This document shows positions 1-9,369 of a stretch of DNA of 64,000 nt, piece after piece; positions within the stretch are counted from its first letter, which is position 1; every line of letters begins with the position of its first letter. Both the position numbers and the translations under genes were made by a program. The notes under the pieces are model-generated. The model saw only the letters and a list, made by a program, of their open reading frames with translations, was not told the origin of the DNA and searched no databases. Source of the stretch: Stutzerimonas stutzeri (GTDB lineage Bacteria > Pseudomonadota > Gammaproteobacteria > Pseudomonadales > Pseudomonadaceae); contig NZ_JAMOIE010000001.1 of assembly GCF_024448935.1 (NCBI RefSeq), forward strand, positions 62,001 to 126,000, given 5' to 3'.

Positions 1-800
1 TAGACGTGGCCGTCCCAGACGATGACGAAGGGCTTGCCCTCCTGGCGGATCGAGTCATAGAAGCGGCCGTTGGCGGACTGCACCAGCACCGCGCCGCCGT
101 CGTTGAGCAGCTGCGGTGCCTGGGACCAGGATTCGAACCAGACGATGTCCTGCTTCAGGGTGTCCAGCTTGGCGAAGGCCTGCTGCTGGCCTTCCGGCGT
201 GGCGAGCACCTCGTACACGTCCTCCGGCGCCACACCATCGGCCATCAGGGCCCATTCCATGTTTACCTGTGGGCGTTTGCGCAGCGCGCGCTTGCCGGGA
301 ATCTTCGAGGTGTCGAAGAAATCGTCGAGCGATGCCGCCTTGGCGTCGCCGATGGTGCGTTCGTTATAGGCGAACACCACCGACCAGACGATATTGCCGA
401 TGGCGCATTCGCTGGCCAGCGCCTCGGGAATGAAGTCCTCCTCGGCCGGCGTGCCGTCGACGCCCGGTGGCAGGATGTCGCGCGGCACCTCTTCCAGCAG
501 ACCCTCGGAGCAGGCGCGCTCCAGGTCGATCACTTCGAAATCGACCACGTCCCACTGGATGTTGCCCGACTCGACCTGCGCCTTCATTTCGGCGACGCCG
601 CCGGAATAGTCTTCGAACAGCACCCTGACGCCGGTGTCCTTCTGGAAGGGGTCGATGACGTGCTTCTGCTGCGCCGCGCCATAGGCGCCGCCCCAGGACA
701 CCACCGTCAGCGATTCCTGGGCGCTGGCGGTCAGGGATGCCGCGGCCAGCGCGGCGCCCAGGGCGAATGCGGAAACGCTGGTAGTCATTGATCTAGCCAT
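1..800 (-). CDS. ABC transporter substrate-binding protein, polyamine type (partial)
   Basis: Periplasmic binding protein of a PotD/PotF-like importer; the visible 266 residues run off the left edge, so the C-terminal part is missing. The start at 800 gives a signal peptide: MARSM, then an Ala-rich hydrophobic stretch ending ASAQ before the mature ESLTVVSWGG. The mature N-terminus 'LTVVSWGGAYGAAQ' followed by 'FQKDTGV' and 'GNIQWDVVDFE' is typical of spermidine/putrescine-family binding proteins. I chose ATG at 800 over the in-frame ATG at 788 because GGAG lies 7 bases before it. It is 43 bp downstream of the ATPase gene on the same strand, so the two are probably co-transcribed, with the permeases beyond the window edge. 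The substrate cannot be read from the sequence; polyamine or a related cation is inferred. Confidence 0.85.
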   Translation of the reverse strand, partial: MARSMTTSVSAFALGAALAAASLTASAQESLTVVSWGGAYGAAQQKHVIDPFQKDTGVRVLFEDYSGGVAEMKAQVESGNIQWDVVDFEVIDLERACSEGLLEEVPRDILPPGVDGTPAEEDFIPEALASECAIGNIVWSVVFAYNERTIGDAKAASLDDFFDTSKIPGKRALRKRPQVNMEWALMADGVAPEDVYEVLATPEGQQQAFAKLDTLKQDIVWFESWSQAPQLLNDGGAVLVQSANGRFYDSIRQEGKPFVIVWDGHV

Positions 801-843
801 GTGTGTGCTCCGTTGCCTGTTGCAGTAAGGGAGTGCGGTGGTG

Positions 844-1962
844 TTACAGCGGTTTAGGGGCTACCTGCCCGTCCAGGGCCTGGCTGTCCTGCGGTAGCCA
901 GGCCAGGGCAATTTCCTGTCGCGGCGCCAGCTGCGGCGCGGAACAGTCGTTCATGTTCTTCACCACCAGTTCGGTGCCATTGGCGGTCTCGAAGTGATAG
1001 CGGATGTATTCCCCGACGTAATGCCGACTGACGAAGCGCGCCTGGATCCGGTTGCCGACGTCGCCCAGATGTTCGGTGAAGGTGAGCTTCTCCGGACGGA
1101 TGGAAACCGTTGTCGGCTGGCCCACCTCACAGCAGTCGGCTTTCAGCGCGCCGACAAGGCCGCCATCGTCCAGGCGCACGCGAACGCCGTCCGCCTCGAC
1201 GGCCTCGATGGTGCCGCGCAGCTTGTTGCTTTCGCCGATGAAGTCGGCGACGAAGAGGTTGGCCGGTCGTTCGTAGAGCACGTTTGGCGGTGCGCACTGC
1301 TGCACCACACCCTTGCTGAACACGGCGATGCGGTCGGACATGGTCAGGGCTTCGGTCTGGTCGTGGGTGACGTAGATCACCGTGAAACCGAGCTGGTCGT
1401 GCAGCCGCTTGATCTCGAACTGCATCTGCTCGCGCAGCTTCTTGTCCAGCGCGCCGAGCGGCTCGTCCATCAGCACGATGTCCGGCTCGAAGATCAGCGC
1501 GCGGGCCAGTGCCACCCGCTGGCGTTGGCCGCCGGAAAGCTGCGCCGGGTAGCGACCGCCGAAGCTCTGCAGTTCGATCAGAGCCAGGTACTGCTCGACC
1601 CGCCGGCGAATTTCGTCGCGCGGCTGCTTGCGGACCTTCAGCGGGTAGGCAAGGTTTTCGCCAATGGTCATGTGCGGGAACAGCGCGTATTGCTGGAAGA
1701 CCATGCCGATATTGCGTCGGTAGGGGGCAATGCTGTTGACCGGGCGCCCGTTGATCAGGATCTCGCCGCTGGTGACGTCCTCGAAGCCGGCCAGCATCAT
1801 CAGGCAGGTGGTCTTGCCCGAACCGGACGGCCCGAGCAGGGTGACGAATTCGCCCTTGGCGACATCCAGATTGAAGTCCTGAACCACCAGGCTCCGATGG
1901 TCGTAGGTTTTCTTTACGTTGCGAAACTGCAGGAACGGTCGGTCCCCAGCTTGATCATCCAT
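844..1962 (-). CDS. ABC transporter ATP-binding protein (PotA-like)
   Basis: Cytoplasmic ATPase that powers the importer whose binding protein follows it; 372 aa, the usual PotA length. Walker A GPSGSGKT is at residues 44-51, the Q-loop near FQQYALFP (89-96), signature LSGGQRQ at 142-148, Walker B DIVLMDEP at 161-168 and the switch histidine in VTHDQTEA near 200. The C-terminal third (about 280-360) is a TOBE-like domain with 'VSIRPEKL', typical of PotA/CysA/MalK-group ATPases. It is the first gene of the minus-strand unit; the 250 bp upstream to rlmI probably hold the promoter, though no clear -35/-10 stood out. Family assignment is firm; polyamine specificity is inferred from similarity in style to PotA and from the neighbour. 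Confidence 0.9.
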   Translation of the reverse strand: MDDQAGDRPFLQFRNVKKTYDHRSLVVQDFNLDVAKGEFVTLLGPSGSGKTTCLMMLAGFEDVTSGEILINGRPVNSIAPYRRNIGMVFQQYALFPHMTIGENLAYPLKVRKQPRDEIRRRVEQYLALIELQSFGGRYPAQLSGGQRQRVALARALIFEPDIVLMDEPLGALDKKLREQMQFEIKRLHDQLGFTVIYVTHDQTEALTMSDRIAVFSKGVVQQCAPPNVLYERPANLFVADFIGESNKLRGTIEAVEADGVRVRLDDGGLVGALKADCCEVGQPTTVSIRPEKLTFTEHLGDVGNRIQARFVSRHYVGEYIRYHFETANGTELVVKNMNDCSAPQLAPRQEIALAWLPQDSQALDGQVAPKPL

Positions 1963-2177
1963 AACCCGTCCTGTGGCCTATCGAGCAGACCGAGCTCGTA
2001 GCCCGGCCGTTCGTTCAGCCTGCGCCATTTCGTGCGGTGGGCGATTGTTCGAATCATAGGCAGCAATAACTGCGCCAGCCGAGCAGCTGGCCAGAAACGA
2101 AATGCGCCGTAGCATGCATCCAAGCCCAGTCGAGGCTCGGCGTTACGCTAGGCGAAATAAAACGGCTCACGGAAGCG

Positions 2178-2204
2178 CCGGCGGGGCTGAATGCACCCCG
2201 CCGG
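2178..2204 (-). terminator. weak hairpin after rlmI
   Basis: Perfect 9-bp inverted repeat CCGGCGGGG / CCCCGCCGG with a 9-base loop, starting 10 bp past the rlmI stop in its direction. The nearest T-rich run (GTTTTATTT) is about 12 bases beyond the stem, so it is at best a weak intrinsic terminator. Confidence 0.4.
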
Positions 2205-2213
2205 TGCGCCTGC

Positions 2214-3410
2214 TCAACTATTGGGCAGGACGCGGCAGATCATGCTCTTGATGTAGCGGGTTTCGGCAATTGCCGGATGCACCGGATGATCCGGCCCCTG
2301 GCCGCCGCGCTCGAGCAGCTGAATGTTGCGATCCAGATGACGCGCGCTGCCCAGCAGGATGTTCTGCAGGTCGTCCTCGGGCAGGTGCATCGAGCAGGAG
2401 GCGCTGACCAGGATGCCGTCCTTGTTGAGCAGGCGCATGGCGGTTTCGTTGAGGCGGCGGTAGGCGGCTTCACCGTTCTTCAGGTCCTTCTTGCGCTTGA
2501 TGAAAGCGGGCGGGTCGGTGATGACCACGTCGAAGCGCTCTTCGGCGTTCTTCAGCTCCCTCATCGCTTCGAAGGCATCGCCTTCCACGCAGGTCATCTT
2601 CTCGGCAACACCATTGAGGGCCGCATTGCGCTCCACACCATCCAATGCAAACGCCGAGGCGTCGACGCAGAACACTTCACTGGCGCCAAAGGCCGCGGCC
2701 TGTACGCCCCAGCCGCCGATGTAGCTGAACAGGTCGAGCACACGCTTGCCTTTGACGTAGGGCGCCAGACGTGCGCGGTTCATCCGGTGGTCGTAGAACC
2801 AGCCGGTCTTCTGGCCTTGCAACACCGGTGCTTCGAACTTGACGCCGTTCTCTTCCAGCGCCACCCATTCCGGCACTGCACCGAACGCGGTATCGACGTA
2901 GCGCTCCAGCCCTTCGGCATCGCGGGCACTGGAGTCGTTCTTCCACAGCACGCCGCGGGGCTTGAGCACCTGGATCAGGGCTTCGAGCACGGCATCCTTG
3001 TTGCGCTCCATGGTGGCGGAGGCCAGTTGCACCACCAGGTGGTCATGGAAACGGTCCACCACCAGGCCCGGCAGCAGATCCGAATCGCCGTAGATCAGGC
3101 GATAGCAAGGTTGGTCGAACAGGCGATCGCGCAGCGACAGCGCAACCTGGATGCGGTGCACCAGCAGCGACTTGTCCAGGCTGTGCTTGAGGTCACGTGA
3201 CAGCAGGCGCGCGCAGATCAGGTTGTTCGGCGAGACGCCGACAATGCCCAGCGGCTTGCCACCCGCCGCTTCGAGGATGGCCTGATCACCAGCGGCAAAA
3301 CCGCTCAGCGGCGTGGCGGCGGTATCCACCTCGTTGCTGTAGACCCACAGATGGCCGGCGCGCAGGCGGCGGTCGGCGTTGGCTTTGAGGCGCAGGCTGG
3401 GCAGGGTCAT
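2214..3410 (-). CDS. rlmI: 23S rRNA m5C methyltransferase RlmI-type (PUA + class I MTase)
   Basis: S-adenosylmethionine-dependent rRNA methyltransferase of the RlmI family (methylates C1962 of 23S rRNA in E. coli). With the ATG at 3410 the protein is 398 aa and begins MTLPSLRLKANADRRLRAGH, the PUA-domain opening typical of the family; an upstream in-frame start at 3455 would add 15 unrelated residues. The central EEHD-like domain is followed by the Rossmann fold: motif I 'DLFSYIGGWGVQAA' and 'FCVDAS', then motif IV 'ITDPPAF' and the cysteine-containing 'SASCSMHL' near the C-terminus. In P. aeruginosa the orthologue sits close to mutM and coaD as here. The gene's upstream region is occupied by a heptamer repeat array (3454-3615). 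Confidence 0.92.
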   Translation of the reverse strand: MTLPSLRLKANADRRLRAGHLWVYSNEVDTAATPLSGFAAGDQAILEAAGGKPLGIVGVSPNNLICARLLSRDLKHSLDKSLLVHRIQVALSLRDRLFDQPCYRLIYGDSDLLPGLVVDRFHDHLVVQLASATMERNKDAVLEALIQVLKPRGVLWKNDSSARDAEGLERYVDTAFGAVPEWVALEENGVKFEAPVLQGQKTGWFYDHRMNRARLAPYVKGKRVLDLFSYIGGWGVQAAAFGASEVFCVDASAFALDGVERNAALNGVAEKMTCVEGDAFEAMRELKNAEERFDVVITDPPAFIKRKKDLKNGEAAYRRLNETAMRLLNKDGILVSASCSMHLPEDDLQNILLGSARHLDRNIQLLERGGQGPDHPVHPAIAETRYIKSMICRVLPNS

Positions 3411-3453
3411 CGGGAGGGCTCCGGGAAAAGGGCGGGCATTGTATAGGAGCGGC

Positions 3454-3478
3454 AAGCCTCAAGCCTCAAGCTGCAAGG
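3454..3478. repeat. short heptad array, inverted partner of the 3494-3615 array
   Basis: Three and a half copies of AAGCCTC/AAGCTGC. It reads as the reverse complement of the GCTTGNN units in the long array that begins 16 bp further on, so the pair could form a stem. Confidence 0.7.
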
Positions 3479-3493
3479 AAAAGCACGCATCCT

Positions 3494-3615
3494 GAGCTTG
3501 GCTTGCCGCTTGCCGCTTGCCGCTTGCCGCTTGGAGCTTGGAGCTTGGAGCTTGGAGCTTGGAGCTTGGAGCTTGGAGCTTGCCGCTTGGAGCTTGGAGC
3601 TTGCAGCTTGCAGCT
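3494..3615. repeat. tandem 7-bp repeat array (GCTTGNN)n
   Basis: Sixteen contiguous heptamers at 3501-3612: 4 x GCTTGCC, 7 x GCTTGGA, 1 x GCTTGCC, 2 x GCTTGGA, 2 x GCTTGCA, preceded by GAGCTTG and ending in GCT. Only the last two bases of the unit vary, and the variants lie in blocks, which suggests expansion by slippage. It fills the space between the pfpI-like gene and rlmI. Confidence 0.95.
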
Positions 3616-3639
3616 GGCCGTCAGGCCGTCAGGCCGTCA
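3616..3639. repeat. 3 x 8-bp direct repeat GGCCGTCA at the pfpI-like stop codon
   Basis: Three exact copies of GGCCGTCA (3616-3623, 3624-3631, 3632-3639). The last contains the TCA that is the stop codon of the minus-strand PfpI-like gene. It abuts the heptamer array. Confidence 0.9.
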
Positions 3640-4176
3640 GGCCGCGAGGGCTTTGATCAGTGCTTCGTTGAACGCCGGGATGTCATCAGGCTTGCGGCTG
3701 CTGATCAGATGGCCGTCGACCACGACCTCCTCGTCGACCCAGTCGGCGCCGGCGTTCTTCAGGTCGTCGGCCAGTGAGGGCCAGCTGGTCATGCGTTTGC
3801 CCTTGACCAGATCGGCCGAGGCCAGCAACCAGGCGCCGTGGCAGATGACGGCAATCGTCTTGTTGTCGCGTGCCGCGTCACGTACCAGCTCCTGAGCCAT
3901 TTCATCCGTGCGGATGGTATCGGAGTTGACCACGCCGCCTGGGAGCAGCAGGGCGTCGTAGTCCTCCATGCGGATGCTGTCGAAGGTGTGGTCGACGTGG
4001 AACTTGGTGGCGGGCGTGGTGTGGTTCCAGCCGGTCACTTCCCCGTTCTTTGCGGAAATGATGTGCACGGTCGCGCCGGCTTTTTCCAGCGCCTCCTTTG
4101 GCCCGGTCAGCTCGACCTGCTCGAAACCGTCTGTCACCAGGATCGCGACGCGTTTGCCTTTCAGGGAATCGGCCAT
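3637..4176 (-). CDS. DJ-1/PfpI family protein
   Basis: 179-aa single-domain class I glutamine-amidotransferase-like protein of the DJ-1/PfpI superfamily, cytoplasmic. The nucleophile elbow is AVICHGAW with Cys112-His113; the acidic partner of the PfpI subgroup is in the 'GFEQVELTGP' segment (about residues 18-26). 'LLLPGGVV' near residue 78 is a conserved family loop. Members are described as stress proteins, some with protease, chaperone or deglycase activity; which applies here is unknown. The gene is divergent from the HDOD gene with 120 bp between them, and has AGGAGGA just upstream of the ATG. Its stop codon lies inside an octamer repeat. Confidence 0.88.
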   Translation of the reverse strand: MADSLKGKRVAILVTDGFEQVELTGPKEALEKAGATVHIISAKNGEVTGWNHTTPATKFHVDHTFDSIRMEDYDALLLPGGVVNSDTIRTDEMAQELVRDAARDNKTIAVICHGAWLLASADLVKGKRMTSWPSLADDLKNAGADWVDEEVVVDGHLISSRKPDDIPAFNEALIKALAA

Positions 4177-4296
4177 TTCGTTTTCCTCCTCGTCGAATTT
4201 CAGATTGATCTACTTGAAATCCGACCGCCATCTCGGTCAAAGTTCGCACTCTTTCCTTGGTGGCCTTGTGCTATCGACAAGGTCGAGCCGCTTTCT

Positions 4297-5160
4297 ATGT
4301 CCATTGAACTCACCGACGAGCAGATCCGCAGCGTGCTGCAGGGGATCAGCGTGCCGCCGCAGCCGCAGATCATGGTCGACCTGCAGATGGAGCAGGTCAT
4401 GCCTGATCCCGACTTGCGTGCCATCGCGCGGCTGATCAGCCAGGATCCGGGCTTGTCCGGCGCCTTGCTGAAAACGGTCAACTCACCGTTCTTCGGCCTC
4501 GCCAACCGCATCGCCTCGATCCAGCAGGCCGTCAACCTGCTGGGTTGCCGTTCAGTGATCAACCTGATCAATGCGCAATCGATCCGCGGCGAGCTGACCG
4601 ATGCGGCGATCGTCACGCTCAACCGGTTCTGGGATTCGGCGCAGGATGTGGCCAGCACCTGTCTGGCGTTGGCCAAGCGCATCGGTCATCCGGCGCCTGA
4701 CGAGGCCTATACCCTCGGACTGTTCCATGACTGTGGCATCCCGCTGATGCTGACCCGCTTTCCTGGCTATATGACGGTGCTGGAGGAGGCCTACGCCAGT
4801 GTCGGTGCCGAAACGCGCATCACCGATGTCGAAAACCGGGTGCTCAACACCAATCATTCCGTAGTTGGGTATTTCGTCGCACGCTCGTGGAAGCTGCCGC
4901 AACATCTTTGCGAGGCCATCGCCAACCACCACAACGCCCTGGCGCTGTTCAACGACGAGTGGAGCGATCCCCAGGTCAAGACATTGCTGGCGATCCTGAA
5001 GATGGCTGAGCACATCTGTGCCTGCCATCGCATACTGGGCGATCAGCCGGATGACCATGAATGGGATGCCGCGGCGCAGCTGGTGCTCGAATACGTTGGC
5101 CTCTCCGAATACGATTTCGAATGCCAGCACGACATCATCCGTGAGCTGGGTGTCGGCTGA
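4297..5160 (+). CDS. HDOD domain-containing protein
   Basis: 287-aa protein consisting mostly of an HDOD domain (HD-related output domain). 'MVDLQMEQVMPDPDLRAIAR', 'LISQDPGLSGALLKTVNS' and 'IQQAVNLLGCRSVINLI' are its conserved helices. HDOD proteins usually lack the metal site of true HD phosphohydrolases and act in signalling; here 'LGLFHDCGIPLM' retains an HD pair near residue 142. The ATG at 4297 was chosen because the family domain begins a few residues later; the longer upstream frame overlaps the divergent pfpI-like gene. It is followed by mutM 55 bp downstream, as in P. aeruginosa. No specific pathway can be assigned. Confidence 0.85.
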   Translation: MSIELTDEQIRSVLQGISVPPQPQIMVDLQMEQVMPDPDLRAIARLISQDPGLSGALLKTVNSPFFGLANRIASIQQAVNLLGCRSVINLINAQSIRGELTDAAIVTLNRFWDSAQDVASTCLALAKRIGHPAPDEAYTLGLFHDCGIPLMLTRFPGYMTVLEEAYASVGAETRITDVENRVLNTNHSVVGYFVARSWKLPQHLCEAIANHHNALALFNDEWSDPQVKTLLAILKMAEHICACHRILGDQPDDHEWDAAAQLVLEYVGLSEYDFECQHDIIRELGVG

Positions 5161-5215
5161 CCGGGCCCTGCATTAACTGCTAAGGTCGCCTGCCGTTCCT
5201 TCTCGATTTGCCCGT

Positions 5216-6028
5216 ATGCCCGAACTCCCAGAAGTCGAAACCACCCGTCGCGGCATCGCTGCGCATCTTGTCGGCCGACGTGTCAGTCGGGTCATCGTGC
5301 GCGAGCGACGGTTGCGCTGGCCGATTCCGGAGGATCTGGACGTACGGCTGTCCGGTCAGCGGATCGAGGCGGTCGAACGACGCGCCAAATACCTGCTGAT
5401 CAAGGCTGAAGTCGGCACTTTGATCGCGCACCTGGGCATGTCCGGCAGCCTGCGGCTGGTGCCGGCTGATCTTGCGGTGGGCAAGCACGAGCACGTCGAC
5501 ATCGTGCTGGACTCCGGCATGGCGCTGCGCTACACCGACCCCCGCCGCTTCGGTGCGCTGCTCTGGAGCGATGATCCGCTGAGTCACGTGCTGCTCGCCA
5601 GCCTGGGCCCGGAGCCGCTAGGCGATGCGTTCGACGGAGAGCGTCTGTATCAGATGTCGCGTGGGCGCAGCATGGCGATCAAGCCGTTCATCATGGATAA
5701 CGCGGTGGTGGTCGGCGTCGGCAATATCTATGCAAGCGAGGCGCTGTTCGCTGCCGGAATCGATCCGCGGCGAGCGGCCGGCGCGGTGTCGCGGGCGCGC
5801 TACCTGAAGCTGGCCGTCGAGATCAAGCGGATCCTGGCCTATGCCATCGAGCGCGGCGGCACCACGCTGCGCGACTTCGTCGGTGGCGACGGCAAGCCGG
5901 GTTACTTCCAGCAGGAGCTGTTCGTCTACGGGCGGGGCGGGGATTTTTGCAAAGCCTGTGGCTCGACCCTGCGCGAAATCCGCCTCGGCCAGCGTGCCAG
6001 TGTCTATTGCGGACGCTGCCAGCGATGA
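5216..6028 (+). CDS. mutM: formamidopyrimidine-DNA glycosylase MutM (Fpg)
   Basis: Base-excision repair enzyme that removes 8-oxoguanine and formamidopyrimidines and nicks the abasic site. 270 aa. The N-terminus (M)[13 protein letters not shown] carries the catalytic Pro2 and Glu3; the conserved lysine of 'ERRAKYLLI' is near residue 58. 'NIYASEALF' and '[18 protein letters not shown]' form the helix-two-turn-helix region, and the C-terminal zinc finger is CKACGS...YCGRC. All catalytic features are intact. It follows the HDOD gene in the same direction with a 55-bp gap. Confidence 0.97.
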   Translation: MPELPEVETTRRGIAAHLVGRRVSRVIVRERRLRWPIPEDLDVRLSGQRIEAVERRAKYLLIKAEVGTLIAHLGMSGSLRLVPADLAVGKHEHVDIVLDSGMALRYTDPRRFGALLWSDDPLSHVLLASLGPEPLGDAFDGERLYQMSRGRSMAIKPFIMDNAVVVGVGNIYASEALFAAGIDPRRAAGAVSRARYLKLAVEIKRILAYAIERGGTTLRDFVGGDGKPGYFQQELFVYGRGGDFCKACGSTLREIRLGQRASVYCGRCQR

Positions 6029-6097
6029 ATAGCCGATCAGCCATGCACTGCGCAGGCATTGACGGTGTTCACGATCAACAACCGGCGGCCACTGCTA

Positions 6098-6112
6098 TAG
6101 TGACGCTCACTA
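6098..6112. promoter_or_regulatory. 15-bp perfect dyad overlapping a possible -10
   Basis: TAGTGA CGC TCACTA is a perfect inverted repeat 41 bp before the start of the small exported protein gene. TACAAT at 6111-6116 could be its -10 hexamer; no good -35 is visible at the right distance. It could be an operator, but the regulator is unknown. Confidence 0.35.
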
Positions 6113-6152
6113 CAATCATCTGCCTCGTTTCGCCCAGCTGAAGGACCACACC

Positions 6153-6494
6153 ATGAATCTGTTTCGCTCCACTGTTGTTGTCTTGGCCCTGATCACAGGT
6201 CTGCTGACGATGCCTGTGCAGGCGCAATCGGTACAGCAGAACGCCAGCGGCGATCCGATGTACACCGTCGAGGCCCCTAAAGCCTTTTCCATCGTGGGCG
6301 ATCTGCTGATCGCCCGTCCGCTGCTGATCGCGGCCACTGTCGTCGGAGCCGGCCTGTTCGTCGTCAGCCTGCCGTTCAGCGCCATGGGCGGCGGCATCAA
6401 GGAGACGGGGCATGCGCTGGTTGTTGAGCCAGGCGCCGCGGCCTTTGCGCGCTGCCTTGGTTGCACCCGCGTCGGTTACAACCGCCAGGATTGA
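6153..6494 (+). CDS. small exported/membrane protein, unknown function
   Basis: 113 aa. The N-terminal 25 residues are a signal peptide (MNLFRS, hydrophobic core, then MPVQAQS). One further hydrophobic segment lies at about residues 48-75 ('[20 protein letters not shown]' onward), followed by '[16 protein letters not shown]' and a Cys-x-x-Cys-containing tail '[12 protein letters not shown]'. Similar small Pseudomonas proteins are often labelled 'multidrug transporter' without experimental support; the size excludes a complete transporter. The CxxC could bind a metal or form a disulfide if exported. It is a single gene convergent with the ferredoxin gene 260 bp away; that gap shows nothing clear. 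Confidence 0.7.
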   Translation: MNLFRSTVVVLALITGLLTMPVQAQSVQQNASGDPMYTVEAPKAFSIVGDLLIARPLLIAATVVGAGLFVVSLPFSAMGGGIKETGHALVVEPGAAAFARCLGCTRVGYNRQD

Positions 6495-6754
6495 TCCCGC
6501 GGTTCAGCTTTGCCGGGTCGGCGGTTTATCCGATTCGCGCTACGGCCCCACCGCTTCATCGCGCGCGGGGCGGTGTCGTTTTCGGCTTGGTGTGTTTCTA
6601 AGGTGCTGCGCAGCCGGCAGCCACGTTGTGTCAGCAACAGCTCAGCAGTCGTGGTCGACTTGAAGCCTCACGCACGGTGGTTAGGCAGCCCGTGCAGCGG
6701 CGTGGAACGACGGGCGTCTGTTTGGGGGCGGCCTCACCTTCAGGGCGAGGTCGA

Positions 6755-7099
<345 letters not shown>

Positions 7100-7144
7100 T
7101 CACCCTTCTGTCGGTAATCATCCGCCGCGCGAAGGCTGGGTGCT

Positions 7145-7714
<570 letters not shown>

Positions 7715-7732
7715 TCAGCACAACGAAGCCGT

Positions 7733-9328
7733 TCACGCATTTTTCAATCGTTCGGCCAATTGACTCGAGAGTTTCGCGACGAGGCCGTAGATGGACAACT
7801 GCGGATTGGCCCCGATGCTGGTGGGAAACAGCGAGCCGTCGTGGATCGACAGGTTTTCCAGCTGGTGGTGCCGGCCAAGGCTGTCGGTGACCGCCTGACG
7901 CGGGTCTTCGCCCATGGCGCAACCGCCCATCACGTGAGCACTGCCGAGCCGGGTGCGATACAGCTCGAGATTCAGCCCGTCGATCATCTGGCGCGCTTGT
8001 CCGAGGCTGGTCGCATGGCTGGCGTCGCTGTGCAGCGGCAGGACCGTTCTGGCGCCGGCGGCAAACTGGATTTCCGCCATGCTGTGGTAGGCACGGCGAA
8101 TGCCATCCCAGGTGTAGGGTGTCATCCGGTAGTCGAGCGTGGGCGTGCCGTCGCTGCGCAGCTGGACCTGCCCTTCGGCGCTGTCCGGGTGAAAACCGTC
8201 GCGCATCAGCGCAATCATCGCGTTGGTATGTGGCAGCTGCTCCATGCGCCTGGCGTTGTCGATGCCGGCGCGGCCAAGCAGCGTCGCAGCCAGGGCCGGA
8301 TGGATGGGCGGTACTTCAAGCTTGTAGGACATACGCCCGCGGGTGCCATCGTCCCATTGGAAATGGTCGGAATAGATTGATTGGGGCGCGCCGTAGAATG
8401 GGTTGATCACCTTTTCAAACTGCGCGGCGGAGAAATTCACCAGATGCAGAAAGGTGCGTTTTCCGACGCGTTGGTGCGGGTCGGGCGCATCCGAGCGCAG
8501 CAGGATGGCGGGCGTGTTGATACCGCCCCCGGCGAGGATGTAATGGCGCGCACGAACCTTGATCTTGCGACCTGTTGGCGCAACGCTGCACGCATCCATG
8601 GCCAGGCACTCCAGTGCAGTGACGCGCCCCTTGTTCACGACAAGACGGTCGGCGCGGGCCAGGTAGAGCAGCTCGCCGCCGGCATCCAGTGTGGCCGGGA
8701 TAGTCGTCACCAGCATCGATTGCTTGGCATTGGTCGGGCAGCCCATGCCGCAATAGCCCAGATTCAAACAGCCTCGCACGTTGCGCGGGATCACCGCCCA
8801 GCTGTAGCCGAGTGCTGCGCAGCCGTCGCGGATCACCTGATTGTTGGCGTTGGGTGGGAGCGCCCAGGGCTCGATGCCCAGCCGCTGCTCCATGCGCTCG
8901 AACCAGGACGCCATGCTCTGCTCGGAGAGGTTCTTGACGTCGTGCTCGCGGGCCCAGTGCTCCAGTGTGGCGGCAGGCGTGCGGAAGCTCGACGTCCAAT
9001 TCACCAGCGTCGAGCCGCCGACGGCGCGGCCTTGCAGGATGGTGATGGCACCGTCCTTGCTGGTCCGACCGATTGCCTCCTGGTAGAGCGAGGCGTAAGC
9101 GGCGGGTTCCTGCATGTCGAAGTCTTGGCTGCTGCGCAACGGGCCTTCTTCGATCAGCAGCACCTTGTAACCGGCCGCGCTGAGGAACTCGGCGCTGGTG
9201 GCACCACCGGCGCCGCTGCCGACGATGGCGATGTCGGCGTCGAGCGTGATGTCCTTCTCGATCCGCGAACCGTCATGGGTTTTCCAGCCGCGGGCGATAC
9301 CTTCGGCAAAGGGGTCGGTGACAGGCAT
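7733..9328 (-). CDS. laoA: GMC-family alcohol dehydrogenase (LaoA-like)
   Basis: 531-aa FAD-dependent GMC oxidoreductase. The dinucleotide-binding motif is ADIAIVGSGAGGATSAEFL from about residue 30 with 'VLLIEEGP' closing the first fold, and the GMC signature 'GRAVGGSTLVNWTSSFRTP' follows near 100. The C-terminal 'HVMGGCAMG' and 'DGSLFPTSIGANP' hold the active-site His/Asn region. In P. aeruginosa the orthologous locus PA0364-PA0367 was named laoABCR for oxidation of long-chain alcohols derived from alkyl sulfates and alkanes; gene order and families here match. It is the third gene of the laoC-laoB-laoA unit, 41 bp after laoB. Function is inferred from the locus, not tested. Confidence 0.85.
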   Translation of the reverse strand: MPVTDPFAEGIARGWKTHDGSRIEKDITLDADIAIVGSGAGGATSAEFLSAAGYKVLLIEEGPLRSSQDFDMQEPAAYASLYQEAIGRTSKDGAITILQGRAVGGSTLVNWTSSFRTPAATLEHWAREHDVKNLSEQSMASWFERMEQRLGIEPWALPPNANNQVIRDGCAALGYSWAVIPRNVRGCLNLGYCGMGCPTNAKQSMLVTTIPATLDAGGELLYLARADRLVVNKGRVTALECLAMDACSVAPTGRKIKVRARHYILAGGGINTPAILLRSDAPDPHQRVGKRTFLHLVNFSAAQFEKVINPFYGAPQSIYSDHFQWDDGTRGRMSYKLEVPPIHPALAATLLGRAGIDNARRMEQLPHTNAMIALMRDGFHPDSAEGQVQLRSDGTPTLDYRMTPYTWDGIRRAYHSMAEIQFAAGARTVLPLHSDASHATSLGQARQMIDGLNLELYRTRLGSAHVMGGCAMGEDPRQAVTDSLGRHHQLENLSIHDGSLFPTSIGANPQLSIYGLVAKLSSQLAERLKNA

Positions 9329-9369
9329 TTCGGTTCCTCAGGTCGGGCGAGCGGTCTGTGTGTCCATCG

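Noticed and set aside
6-791. Long open frame on the plus strand at the left edge
   Set aside because: It is the antisense shadow of the substrate-binding protein gene; the minus strand gives a signal peptide and family motifs.
3494-3639. Array considered as a CRISPR
   Set aside because: Units are 7-8 bp and directly adjacent, without spacers; there are no cas genes.
6495-6754. Gap between the small exported protein and the ferredoxin searched for a small RNA or terminator
   Set aside because: No stem with a T run or clear promoter was found.
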